Assembly (NCBI RefSeq): GCF_014518425.1
Contig: NZ_JACVCU010000001.1
Coordinates: 186,001-250,000, forward strand
DNA: 64,000 nt
Source of the DNA: Terrabacter sp. MAHUQ-38
GTDB lineage: Bacteria; Actinomycetota; Actinomycetes; Actinomycetales; Dermatophilaceae
Direction of reading: 5' to 3'
The notes below the pieces were generated by a model. That model saw nothing but the letters and a program-made list of their open reading frames with translations, did not search any database and was not told the DNA's origin. This document shows, one piece after another, positions 57,345 to 64,000 of the stretch. The position numbers and the translations under genes are program-made. Numbering within the stretch: position 1 is the stretch's first letter; each line of letters begins with the position of its first letter.

Positions 57345-58765
57345 CGGTCCCGCCTGCCGTGCCCCCAGGACCGGCTGTGAAGGTCACGGCGGACCGGCGC
57401 AGCGGTTCGCTGTCCCAGCGAGTCGTCGTGCTGGCCGTTGGAATCGCCGTGCTGACAGCCATGCTCGCCGGCCTGCTCGCGGTGGGGCTCACGCGGACGT
57501 CGGCGGACGAGTCGGCGCGGCGGACGCTGTCGCGGATCGCGGACGGCGCAGCCGACCGGGCCGACTCCGGCGCTGCCGCTCGGGTCTCGCAGGCGCGGGC
57601 CGTGCGCGCGCTCGGGACGCTCGGCATCGAGTCGGCGAGCGTCGGCCGGGGTGGCGCGATCACGTCGACGAGCTCCCTTGCCAGACAGGCCCTGACGCCA
57701 GCACGGCAGCGGGCCCTGCTCGCGGGGCGCACGCTGTCGGGGCACGACGACCTGGGCGGCACCCTCGTCCTCGTCGAGGGCCGTCCGACGGCCGCCGGCG
57801 GCATCCTTCTCGTGCAGCGCAGGTCGGACGCGACAGCAGACTCTGACCGGCTCGTGCGGCGGGTGCTCATCGCGCTCGCCATCGCGGCGGTCGTCGCGGT
57901 CGTCGTGGGTGCGGCTGTCGCGCGACGGCTCGCGCGCCCGCTGCGGCGCACCGCGGACGCCGCTCACGCGCTCGCTGCCGGGCAGCGCGACGTCCGGGTG
58001 CCGGTCGAGGGCCCTGACGAGGTGGCCGAGGTGGCACGTGCCCTCAACTCCCTGTCGGGGTCGCTGTCACGGTCCGAGGGCCGCCAGCGCGACTTCCTGC
58101 TGTCGGTGTCGCACGACCTGCGGACTCCCCTCACCGGGATCAGCGGCTACGCCGAGTCGCTGGCGAGCGGTGTCGTCCCAACCGAGGAGACGGCGCGGGT
58201 CGGCGGCGTCGTCCTCGGCGAGGCCCGGCGTCTCGAGCGGCTGGTCGGCGACCTGCTCGACCTGGCCAGGCTCGGCGCCGACCAACCCGCCGTCACCCCG
58301 GGACGGACCGACCTCGTCGCGCTCGGCCACGACATCGAGGCCGTGTGGTCACGGCGGTGCGCGGCGGTCGGCGTGCCCTTCGTGTTCGTCGCCGCGACAC
58401 GCGAGGCGTGGACCGTGACCGACGCCGCTCGGGTCCGGCAGCTCGTCGACGGCCTCCTCGAGAACGCGCTCCGCGTCACGCCGTCCGGACGGCCGGTCGT
58501 GGTCGAGGTACGTCGGGAGAGCGCGACCGACGTGGTCGAGGTCCGCGACGGTGGCCCCGGGCTCACCGACGACGACCTCGCCGTCGCGTTCGAGCCCTCG
58601 GTCCTGCACGACCGCTACCGCGGCATCCGGCCGGTGGGCACGGGCCTGGGGCTCGCGATCGTCGGGCGGCTCGCCGACGTGTTGGGCGGCACGGTCGAGG
58701 CGGGTCACGCTCCGGAGGGCGGAGCACGCTTCACCCTCCGGCTCCCCCGTCCGTCCGACCGCTGA
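57341..58765 (+). CDS. Sensor histidine kinase
   Basis: 474 aa. Two transmembrane helices (~27-50 and ~175-195) flank a ~125-residue extracytoplasmic sensor with no known domain; then HAMP, HisKA with H258 (SVSHDLRTPL), and a HATPase domain (LLENALRVTPSG, VRDGGPGLTDDDL, GTGLGLAIVGRLADVLGG). Cognate of the regulator just upstream. Signal unknown. Confidence 0.93.
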   Translation: MTVPPAVPPGPAVKVTADRRSGSLSQRVVVLAVGIAVLTAMLAGLLAVGLTRTSADESARRTLSRIADGAADRADSGAAARVSQARAVRALGTLGIESASVGRGGAITSTSSLARQALTPARQRALLAGRTLSGHDDLGGTLVLVEGRPTAAGGILLVQRRSDATADSDRLVRRVLIALAIAAVVAVVVGAAVARRLARPLRRTADAAHALAAGQRDVRVPVEGPDEVAEVARALNSLSGSLSRSEGRQRDFLLSVSHDLRTPLTGISGYAESLASGVVPTEETARVGGVVLGEARRLERLVGDLLDLARLGADQPAVTPGRTDLVALGHDIEAVWSRRCAAVGVPFVFVAATREAWTVTDAARVRQLVDGLLENALRVTPSGRPVVVEVRRESATDVVEVRDGGPGLTDDDLAVAFEPSVLHDRYRGIRPVGTGLGLAIVGRLADVLGGTVEAGHAPEGGARFTLRLPRPSDR

Positions 58766-58779
58766 CCGGTCCTCCGCAT

Positions 58780-58809
58780 TTGGCGGTGCTCTCGCCGGTT
58801 GCGTAGGGT
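58780..58809 (+). promoter_or_regulatory. Sigma-A-type promoter of the terC transcript
   Basis: -35 TTGGCG (58780-58785), 18-bp spacer, -10 TAGGGT (58804-58809). Puts the start site at about 58816, just before the riboswitch. Confidence 0.6.
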
Positions 58810-58816
58810 TGCCGAC

Positions 58817-58929
58817 GAGGGGAGTACTTCCTCGCGCGCTCCGGTCAGTACGGCGGTCCCACGACCGTCCCGGTCCGCGGCCGGCGCGCGCCGGTGAAGG
58901 AGACCTCAGACGTTCATCGTTCTGAGGAG
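58817..58929 (+). ncRNA. yybP-ykoY manganese riboswitch with expression platform
   Basis: Aptamer begins GAGG-GGAGTA (58817-58826) and closes with GAGAC-CTC (to 58907); the GGGGAGUA and GACCU elements are the conserved core of the Mn2+-sensing yybP-ykoY class. P1 would pair GAGG 58817-58820 with CCTC 58904-58907. The same CCTCAGA (58904-58910) is complementary to TCTGAGG (58921-58927), which contains the ribosome site of the downstream gene. The two pairings exclude each other, giving a translational ON switch in high Mn2+. Confidence 0.78.
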
Positions 58930-58933
58930 TCCC

Positions 58934-59962
58934 ATGCTCTCGACCCTGGCGCCTGCCGCCACCTCCGCCACTCCCGGAGCCGACTCGATCGGCTCGCCCA
59001 CCCTCTGGCTCGCCACGGTCACCGGAATCCTGGCGCTCTTCGTCGCCGACTTCCTGCTGACGCGTCGACCGCACGACCCGAGCATGCGCGAGGCCGTCGG
59101 CTGGTCGGCCTTCTACATCGCGGTCCCGGTCGTCTTCGGCGGCTGGCTCTGGTGGCAGTACGGCTCGCAGCAGGGCGTCGAGTACTACGCCGGCTACATC
59201 GTCGAGAAGTCGCTCTCGGTCGACAACCTCTTCGTCTTCATCATCCTGTTGTCGGCGTTCGCGGTGCCGCGCGAGCTGCGCCAGCGGGTGCTGCTCATCG
59301 GCGTCGCCGGCGCGCTGGTGCTGCGCGGCATCTTCATCGCCCTCGGCGCGCAGATGATCGCGAGCTTCTCGTGGACCTTCCTGCTCTTCGGCGCGATCCT
59401 GCTCGCGACCGCTGTCAAGGTCGGCCGTGACGCGCTCGCGCACGCCGACCACAGCGTCGACGTCGACCAGCTTCGCAGCGTCAGGCTGATCCGCCGCTTC
59501 TACCCCGTCACCGACCGCTACGACGGCACCGACCTCACGGTCCGCCGGGACGGCCGCCGCGCCCTGACCCCGCTCGCGCTCGTCGCGGTCGCGATCCTCG
59601 GCACCGACATCGTCTTCGCCATCGACTCGGTGCCCGCCGTCTACGGCATCACCGGTGACCCGTACCTCGTCTTCGCCACGAACGCGTTCGCCCTGCTCGG
59701 CCTGCGTGCGCTGTACTTCGTCCTCGAGGGCGCGCTGGCCTCGCTCGTCCACCTCGGCCACGGGCTGTCGCTCATCCTCGCCTTCATCGGCGTCAAGCTG
59801 GTCCTGCACTGGGCGCACACCGTGTGGCCGTCGGTGCCGGAGATCCCGACACTGCTCTCGCTCGGCGTCATCGTCGGCATCCTCGTGGTCGTCACCGTGA
59901 CGAGCCTCAGCTCGTCGCGCTCGGCGAGGGTGTGCCGGCAGGCCGAGGCGTCGCGCTCCTGA
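58934..59962 (+). CDS. TerC-family membrane protein (Mn2+ efflux)
   Basis: 342 aa with ~8-9 transmembrane helices. TerC hallmarks: FYIAVPVVFGGWLW, EKSLSVDNLFVFIILLSAF with acidic D/N pair, and ILGTDIVFAIDSVPAVYGIT. Riboswitch-linked TerC proteins export Mn2+ and help metallate secreted enzymes. TGAGGAG at 58923-58929 is the ribosome site controlled by the upstream riboswitch. Its last 56 nt overlap the convergent lipoprotein gene. Confidence 0.9.
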   Translation: MLSTLAPAATSATPGADSIGSPTLWLATVTGILALFVADFLLTRRPHDPSMREAVGWSAFYIAVPVVFGGWLWWQYGSQQGVEYYAGYIVEKSLSVDNLFVFIILLSAFAVPRELRQRVLLIGVAGALVLRGIFIALGAQMIASFSWTFLLFGAILLATAVKVGRDALAHADHSVDVDQLRSVRLIRRFYPVTDRYDGTDLTVRRDGRRALTPLALVAVAILGTDIVFAIDSVPAVYGITGDPYLVFATNAFALLGLRALYFVLEGALASLVHLGHGLSLILAFIGVKLVLHWAHTVWPSVPEIPTLLSLGVIVGILVVVTVTSLSSSRSARVCRQAEASRS

Positions 59963-60512
59963 AGACGACGAGGCGGGCCGTGGGCTTCGTCGCGCCGACG
60001 CCGGTGACGAGGACCGTGGACCCGACCTTCACCGCGGCGATGCTCGACGGGGTGCCCGCCCCCTTGGCGCGCGAGCGGACCTTCGTGTCGGGCGTCACGG
60101 CATACGTCAGGGCGAAGCCGTCCTTGGCCTGGACCGTGATCGACGTGGCCGACACGGCGGTGACCCCTCCGCGGACGGCCTGGTGCGTGACCGGGCCGTT
60201 CGGGCTGTTGGTCACCCACGTGGCGTGCAGGGCCCGCAGCAGCATGGCCCGCAGTCGCTTGCGGTCGCTGGCGCCACGGGCCGGGTCTGCGGCGTCCGAG
60301 CTCTCGAGGGCCGCGTCGACGAGGTCGATGGTGTCCCCGTCGGCGGCGGCCGCGGTGGCCGCCACCTGCTGCTGCGGGGGTGCTGCGAACGCATTCTCGG
60401 GTCCGGCCTTCGAGCAGGCGCCGAGGGTGAGGCTGCCGAGGAGGAGGGTGGCCGCGGCGAGGGCCGTGGACGAGCGCAGGAGACCGGGCGTCCGGCGTGG
60501 GTTGCTGTTCAT
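59907..60512 (-). CDS. Lipoprotein of unknown function
   Basis: 201 aa. Signal peptide with lipobox LTLGAC (Cys ~34), a Gln/Ala-rich spacer, then a small beta-rich domain (HQAVRGGVTAVSATSITVQAKDGFALTYAVTPDTKV ... AVKVGSTVLVTGVGATKPTARLVVF) that resembles OB/DUF5666-like repeats seen in secreted actinobacterial proteins. Convergent 56-nt overlap with the TerC gene. Confidence 0.72.
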   Translation of the reverse strand: MNSNPRRTPGLLRSSTALAAATLLLGSLTLGACSKAGPENAFAAPPQQQVAATAAAADGDTIDLVDAALESSDAADPARGASDRKRLRAMLLRALHATWVTNSPNGPVTHQAVRGGVTAVSATSITVQAKDGFALTYAVTPDTKVRSRAKGAGTPSSIAAVKVGSTVLVTGVGATKPTARLVVFRSATPRPAGTPSPSATS

Positions 60513-60599
60513 GCCACCCACGCTCGCGCACACAGGTGAAGCCGAGGTCCGGGTCGTGTTCGGATCATGTTCGGGCCCATCTCCCCCGCCTCTCCTCAC

Positions 60600-60650
60600 T
60601 CGAGTGGTCATTTCCGTACCCGACCCGGCCGTACGGAAATGACCACTCGA
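60600..60650. repeat. Palindromic repeat, 20-bp perfect arms
   Basis: TCGAGTGGTCATTTCCGTAC (60600-60619) and its exact complement (60631-60650) around an 11-nt loop. Shares TCGAGTGGTC/GACCACTCGA with the 14.35-kb array. Confidence 0.92.
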
Positions 60651-60656
60651 CAGGAT

Positions 60657-60681
60657 GGGCCGTACCAAAGTGACCACTCGA
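60657..60681. repeat. Orphan half-copy of the palindromic repeat
   Basis: GGCCGTACCAAAGTGACC followed by ACTCGA matches the right half of the repeat, and its GTACCAAA resembles the right half of the fifth 65-bp unit (14641-14664), with no left arm present. Confidence 0.75.
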
Positions 60682-60694
60682 CCCCCACCCTCAG

Positions 60695-60745
60695 TCGAGT
60701 GGTCACTTCCGTACCGGACCCGGCCGTACGGAAATGACCACTCGA
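60695..60745. repeat. Palindromic repeat, second copy
   Basis: Left arm 60695-60714 and right arm 60726-60745 pair at 19 of 20 positions (one C/A mismatch) around an 11-nt loop. Almost identical to the copy at 60600-60650. Confidence 0.9.
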
Positions 60746-60757
60746 CGGGGGCGGGGG

Positions 60758-62209
60758 TTAGGCGAAGATGGGGCCGACGGCGGGGTAGGCGGCCGTGAGC
60801 GCTGCGCGCACGGCCGACAGCGACGGCACGTCGGTGCCGCCCTGGAAGCCGGTGTCGAGCCGCATCGGCTTGCCCCACGCGGTGAGGTCCTCGATCGTCG
60901 TGCCGGTCGCGGCGCCCGAGAGCTGCCCGAACCAGTCGGCGCGCCCGTACGTCACGTCGCCGCCGATGCAGACCAGCTCCACCCAGGAAGGGTCGGCGAG
61001 GCACACGTTCTCGTAGGGGTCGTTGTGGTGCCGCTCGAGCACGACGAGGTCGGCGGGTCTGCCGACCGCCACCGAGCCCAGGAACTCCCCCAGCCCGGCC
61101 ATCTGCGCCGCGACCGACGTCACCATCGCGACGAGGTCTGCGGCCGTGACCGGGTGACCCTGCCGGGCGAGCTCGCGCCGCGCCACCTTCATCTCGCCGA
61201 GCAGGCTCGTCGAGCCCGACGGCAACCAGTCGGCGCCCAGCGCAACCGGCATCCCGGCCGCGATGGCGTCGCCCGCGAGGGTCGTCTCGCCGTAGAGCCG
61301 CAGGTTGGACTGCGGCGACCACACGAGCCGGCACCCGGCATCGGCCACCTCGCGCAGGTCGTCGGCGGTGAGGGCGCTGCCGTGGATGATGTTCGTCGCC
61401 GGCGTCGCGGCCCCGAGCTCGATGAAGTGCCGGAACTCCTTGGCGCTCACGGCATCCCCGCGCTTGCCCTCGGAGAGATGCACGTAGAACGCGGTGACGT
61501 CGTGGTCCGAGATGCGCTGCATGATGCGGTCGAAGCCCTCCTTGCCGAAAGTGCCGGAGGGCAGGTCGATGAGCGAGCGGGCGCGGTGCGCGCCGAACGC
61601 CCACTGGTCGATGTTGCGCACGAGCGGCTCCGACGACGCGCTGCTCGCGCCCGACGCCCCCTGGATGCCGGTGACGCCGCCGACGAGGGCGCGCACCTCG
61701 GAGTAGCGGGTCTGGGTCTTCGGCGGGACCTGCGTGAGCAGCACGTTCTGCGGATCGCGCACGAGGGCCTGGTAGGGCTTCGACCGGCGCCACGCGTACC
61801 GGTTGTCGTAGAGCTTCGGCGGCTCCCACGCGGCGAAGACGTTGAACTCCGGGTGGCCGTGCAGGTCGAGCAGCCCGGGCAGGATGACGCCGTCGGTCTC
61901 GAGCACTGCCACGTCGGACGGCTTGCGTCTCGAGAGCCGGTCGATGACACCGTTCGCGACCGTGACGTAGCCGCTCGACCACGCGCCGTCGGGCGTGACG
62001 ACGGCGCCGTGCAGCGCGAACGGCGCGGGCGGCAGTGCGCGGCTGCGACGGGTCGGCTCGGGCAGCTCGTCGGTGATCCCCCTCGCGTACGCCTTCGCGA
62101 ACGGTCCCCGTCCGCCGCGGGAACCGTTCGGCTCCCAGTGCTCCAGGGCGGACTTCGTGCCCGCTGCCGTCCGTGGAGCTCCGGGTCTGCGACTCACAGC
62201 GCCGGCCAT
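60758..62209 (-). CDS. Amidohydrolase-family metal-dependent hydrolase
   Basis: 483 aa. Imidazolonepropionase/cytosine-deaminase-like TIM barrel: metal ligands in LLDLHGHPEF (HxH), IIHGSALTADDL (His), and ALGADWLPSGS (Asp); C-terminal SVAVGRPADLVVLERH. N-terminal ~60 residues are a basic extension. Substrate unknown. Overlaps the upstream glycosylase-like gene by 16 nt, so co-transcribed. Palindromic repeats follow its stop. Confidence 0.85.
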   Translation of the reverse strand: MAGAVSRRPGAPRTAAGTKSALEHWEPNGSRGGRGPFAKAYARGITDELPEPTRRSRALPPAPFALHGAVVTPDGAWSSGYVTVANGVIDRLSRRKPSDVAVLETDGVILPGLLDLHGHPEFNVFAAWEPPKLYDNRYAWRRSKPYQALVRDPQNVLLTQVPPKTQTRYSEVRALVGGVTGIQGASGASSASSEPLVRNIDQWAFGAHRARSLIDLPSGTFGKEGFDRIMQRISDHDVTAFYVHLSEGKRGDAVSAKEFRHFIELGAATPATNIIHGSALTADDLREVADAGCRLVWSPQSNLRLYGETTLAGDAIAAGMPVALGADWLPSGSTSLLGEMKVARRELARQGHPVTAADLVAMVTSVAAQMAGLGEFLGSVAVGRPADLVVLERHHNDPYENVCLADPSWVELVCIGGDVTYGRADWFGQLSGAATGTTIEDLTAWGKPMRLDTGFQGGTDVPSLSAVRAALTAAYPAVGPIFA

Positions 62210-63027
62210 GTGCGTGCTCCCTTCGGCACGACGACGCTGATGGTCGCGCGCTTCGTCTGCTTGTCGTCACCCTGACGCGTGGCCCACGCCGCGACGTCGC
62301 GCCACCATGCCGGAGCGCCCGCCGGGAGGTCGACCTCCGGGATCGGCGCGAGGTCCGTGGGATCCCACCCGGCGGCGTACGGCGTCAGGTCGGTCGGGCC
62401 CTCGGGCGCCACGTGCGCGGCGAGGTCGGGGAGGTGCTCGTTCCAGTTCGCGAGCTGCGCAGCCGTCGTCTCGGCGAGCGGCTTGCCGGACGCACGGGCG
62501 AATCCCTCGGCGTACGTGGGGTGCCGGATCGACGCGAGGTGCAGGGCGGCCGCCGTGTCCGGCTGCGTCTTGCCCCAGCGCGCGTACGCCGTCGCCGCGA
62601 GGTCCCCGAGGGCGACGACGGCGGTGACGTCGGTGCCGACGAGCAGGGCGTCGAGCCAGCGGTGGCGGTAGGCGGCGATGTCGTCGTTCTTCGCGTGGCG
62701 GCTGCCGGCGGCCTGCCCGAAAACGCTGTAGAGGTAGACGTTGACCATGACGTATGCCGTGTGGACGCCGACCTTGGCGAGCAGCCCCTGCACGCGCTGG
62801 CCGGCCTCACCGACGAGGATGCGCCGCGAGATCGACTCGTGGGTCGCGGGGTCCTGCCCGAGGACGAGCACCCGCGCGCTGCCGTCGAGCCGGCCGCGGT
62901 GGAACACCGGGCCCCACTCGGTGCGGAAGTCCGCCTGCGGGTAGACGTCGTCGCCGGGGTAGTCGGCGACGAGGGACGCGAAGGGCTCGGCGACGTAGCC
63001 GACGCAGCTCTGGTGCACCACGGCCAT
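62194..63027 (-). CDS. Uracil-DNA-glycosylase-superfamily protein
   Basis: 277 aa. Motif 1 VLVLGQDPATHE (~residues 53-64) and the C-terminal SIRHPTY give the UDG fold; the acidic-to-Gln-Asp-Pro version is not that of the standard Ung, so it belongs to a divergent family. DNA repair or unknown base removal is possible. GGAGG lies before the ATG at 63027. Confidence 0.78.
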   Translation of the reverse strand: MAVVHQSCVGYVAEPFASLVADYPGDDVYPQADFRTEWGPVFHRGRLDGSARVLVLGQDPATHESISRRILVGEAGQRVQGLLAKVGVHTAYVMVNVYLYSVFGQAAGSRHAKNDDIAAYRHRWLDALLVGTDVTAVVALGDLAATAYARWGKTQPDTAAALHLASIRHPTYAEGFARASGKPLAETTAAQLANWNEHLPDLAAHVAPEGPTDLTPYAAGWDPTDLAPIPEVDLPAGAPAWWRDVAAWATRQGDDKQTKRATISVVVPKGARTWPAL

Positions 63028-63112
63028 GGCAACCTCCGCCCGATCGACAGCCGTTGTCAGTGCAGGGTGTCTCGACGGTAGCCCTGATACGTCGTGCCCG
63101 TCGGTGGATTGG

Positions 63113-64000
63113 TCAGACCTCGCCGGCGGCCCTCCGGAGCAGGAGCGCCTTCTCGGCGTCGTTCTGCGTCATCTCCGCAGCGCGGGCGAACTCGGCCCGC
63201 GCCTCCTCGTCGCGGCCCAGGCGGGAGAGCAGGTCGCCGCGGACGCTCGGCAACAGGTGGTAGTCGGCGAGCGCGCCCGCCGCGACGATGCCGTCGACGA
63301 CCGCGAGCGCCTCGGCGGGGCCGTCGGCATACGACATCGCCACCGCGCGGTTGAGGTCGATGACCGGCGACGGCCGCAGGCTGCCGAGCCGCTCGTAGAG
63401 GGCGACGATCTGCGACCAGTCGGTCGCGTCTGCGGTGCGGGCGCGCGCGTGGCACGCGGCGATCGCAGCCTGCAGCACGTAGGGCCCCGGGCCGGCCGGC
63501 TCGGACATGAGGGCGGTCGCGCGGTCGAGGGTGGCGAGCGCGTGCCGGATGAGGGCCCAGTCCCACCTCGTGCGGTCCTGGTCGAGGAGCAGGACGGGCT
63601 CGCCGTCGCGGCCCATGCGCGCCCGGGTGCGCGAGGCCTGGATCTCCATGAGGGCGAGCAGGCCGTGCACCTCGGGCTCGCCGGGCGCGAGGGCAGCGAG
63701 CACGCGCCCGAGCCGGATGGCCTCCTCCATGAGGTCGCCGCGCACCCAGTCGCGACCCGTCGTCGCGGCATACCCCTCGTTGAAGATCAGGTAGACGACC
63801 TCGAGCACCGACGCGAGGCGCGGCACGAGCTCGACCCCCGACGGCACCTCGATGGTGACGCCGTCCTGGCTGAGCGTCTTCTTGGCGCGTGAGATGCGCT
63901 GCCCGATCGTCGGCTCGGTCGTGAGGAAGGCACGAGCGATCTCGCGCGTCGTGAGTCCACCGATCATCCTGAGGGTCAAGGAGATCCGCGCCTGCGCCGT
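63113..64000 (-). CDS. ECF sigma factor with C-terminal extension (partial)
   Basis: 296 codons visible; the 5' end runs off the window. Sigma-4 helix-turn-helix (LRMIGGLTTREIARAFLTTEPTIGQRISRAKKTL) followed by the ~200-residue DUF6596/TPR-like C-terminal region (LIFNEGYAATTGRDWVRGDLMEEAIRLGR ... LDRATALMSE ... SPVIDLNRAVAMS), the layout of ECF42-type sigma factors. These usually pair with a YCII/DGPF protein, which would lie beyond the window. Confidence 0.87.
   Translation of the reverse strand, partial: TAQARISLTLRMIGGLTTREIARAFLTTEPTIGQRISRAKKTLSQDGVTIEVPSGVELVPRLASVLEVVYLIFNEGYAATTGRDWVRGDLMEEAIRLGRVLAALAPGEPEVHGLLALMEIQASRTRARMGRDGEPVLLLDQDRTRWDWALIRHALATLDRATALMSEPAGPGPYVLQAAIAACHARARTADATDWSQIVALYERLGSLRPSPVIDLNRAVAMSYADGPAEALAVVDGIVAAGALADYHLLPSVRGDLLSRLGRDEEARAEFARAAEMTQNDAEKALLLRRAAGEV

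Overview
The window is about 70% GC and reads as a chromosome segment of a high-GC actinobacterium. A Micrococcales/Intrasporangiaceae-like host is my inference from gene content, not a database result. Support comes from pervasive GTG starts, many promoters with a TANNNT -10 box only 5-8 nt upstream of the start codon (leaderless transcripts), a stand-alone SARP/BTAD regulator, CsoR copper control, and an actinobacterial-style contractile injection cluster. I found no tRNA, rRNA, transposase, integrase or CRISPR array.

Layout, left to right. 0.2-4.7 kb: an exported RidA-like imine deaminase, a Tat-exported class V PLP enzyme, and the CstA/YbdD pyruvate or peptide transporter pair, all on the + strand. 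4.8-11.9 kb: a VOC protein, then a divergent GntR repressor with twin operators in front of cydABDC (cytochrome bd and its ABC exporter). 11.9-14.3 kb: BlaI-type repressor, M56 membrane protease, galE. 14.35-14.67 kb: five 65-bp tandem copies of a palindromic repeat that recurs at 60.6 kb. 14.7-19.6 kb: MFS transporter, SnoaL-like protein, low-molecular-weight phosphatase, VOC protein, purB. 19.6-23.3 kb (- strand): copper operon copZ - secreted His-rich protein - copA behind two CsoR boxes.

23.3-47.1 kb (- strand): one tightly packed operon, mostly with 4-nt ATGA/GTGA overlaps, encoding a complete extracellular-type contractile injection system (eCIS/Afp/PVC/CIS class). In order of transcription it has a small protein, the DUF4255 cap-like protein, an unknown, one sheath, two tube proteins, a 55-aa DUF5908 protein, LysM tube-collar protein, VgrG-like hub, PAAR tip, gp25, two baseplate-J-like proteins, tail protein I, an unknown 725-aa protein, a short CIS_TMP-like protein, the AAA+ ATPase, and a 1679-aa DUF4157-like giant. 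There is no recognisable tail fibre. Upstream sits a SARP/BTAD regulator (47.3-48.2 kb). The 140-bp gap between them carries four heptads at 11/22/11-bp spacing, the pattern expected of SARP operators. This cluster and its control region are the most exciting content.

48.3-51.7 kb (+): MmcQ-like protein, then csoR - copZ - copA, the second copper operon, whose CsoR can also serve the boxes at 23.2 kb. 51.8-56.5 kb: VOC protein, SpoU-type RNA methyltransferase, DUF2000 protein, AraC regulator, VOC protein, isochorismatase, DedA/VTT membrane protein. 56.5-58.8 kb: an OmpR-type two-component system preceded by four TGAC repeats at exact 11-bp spacing. 58.8-60.0 kb: a TerC-family transporter behind a yybP-ykoY manganese riboswitch with a visible Shine-Dalgarno-sequestering alternative helix. 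59.9-64 kb (-): lipoprotein, palindromic repeats, amidohydrolase, uracil-DNA-glycosylase-like protein, and a 5'-truncated ECF sigma factor running off the window.
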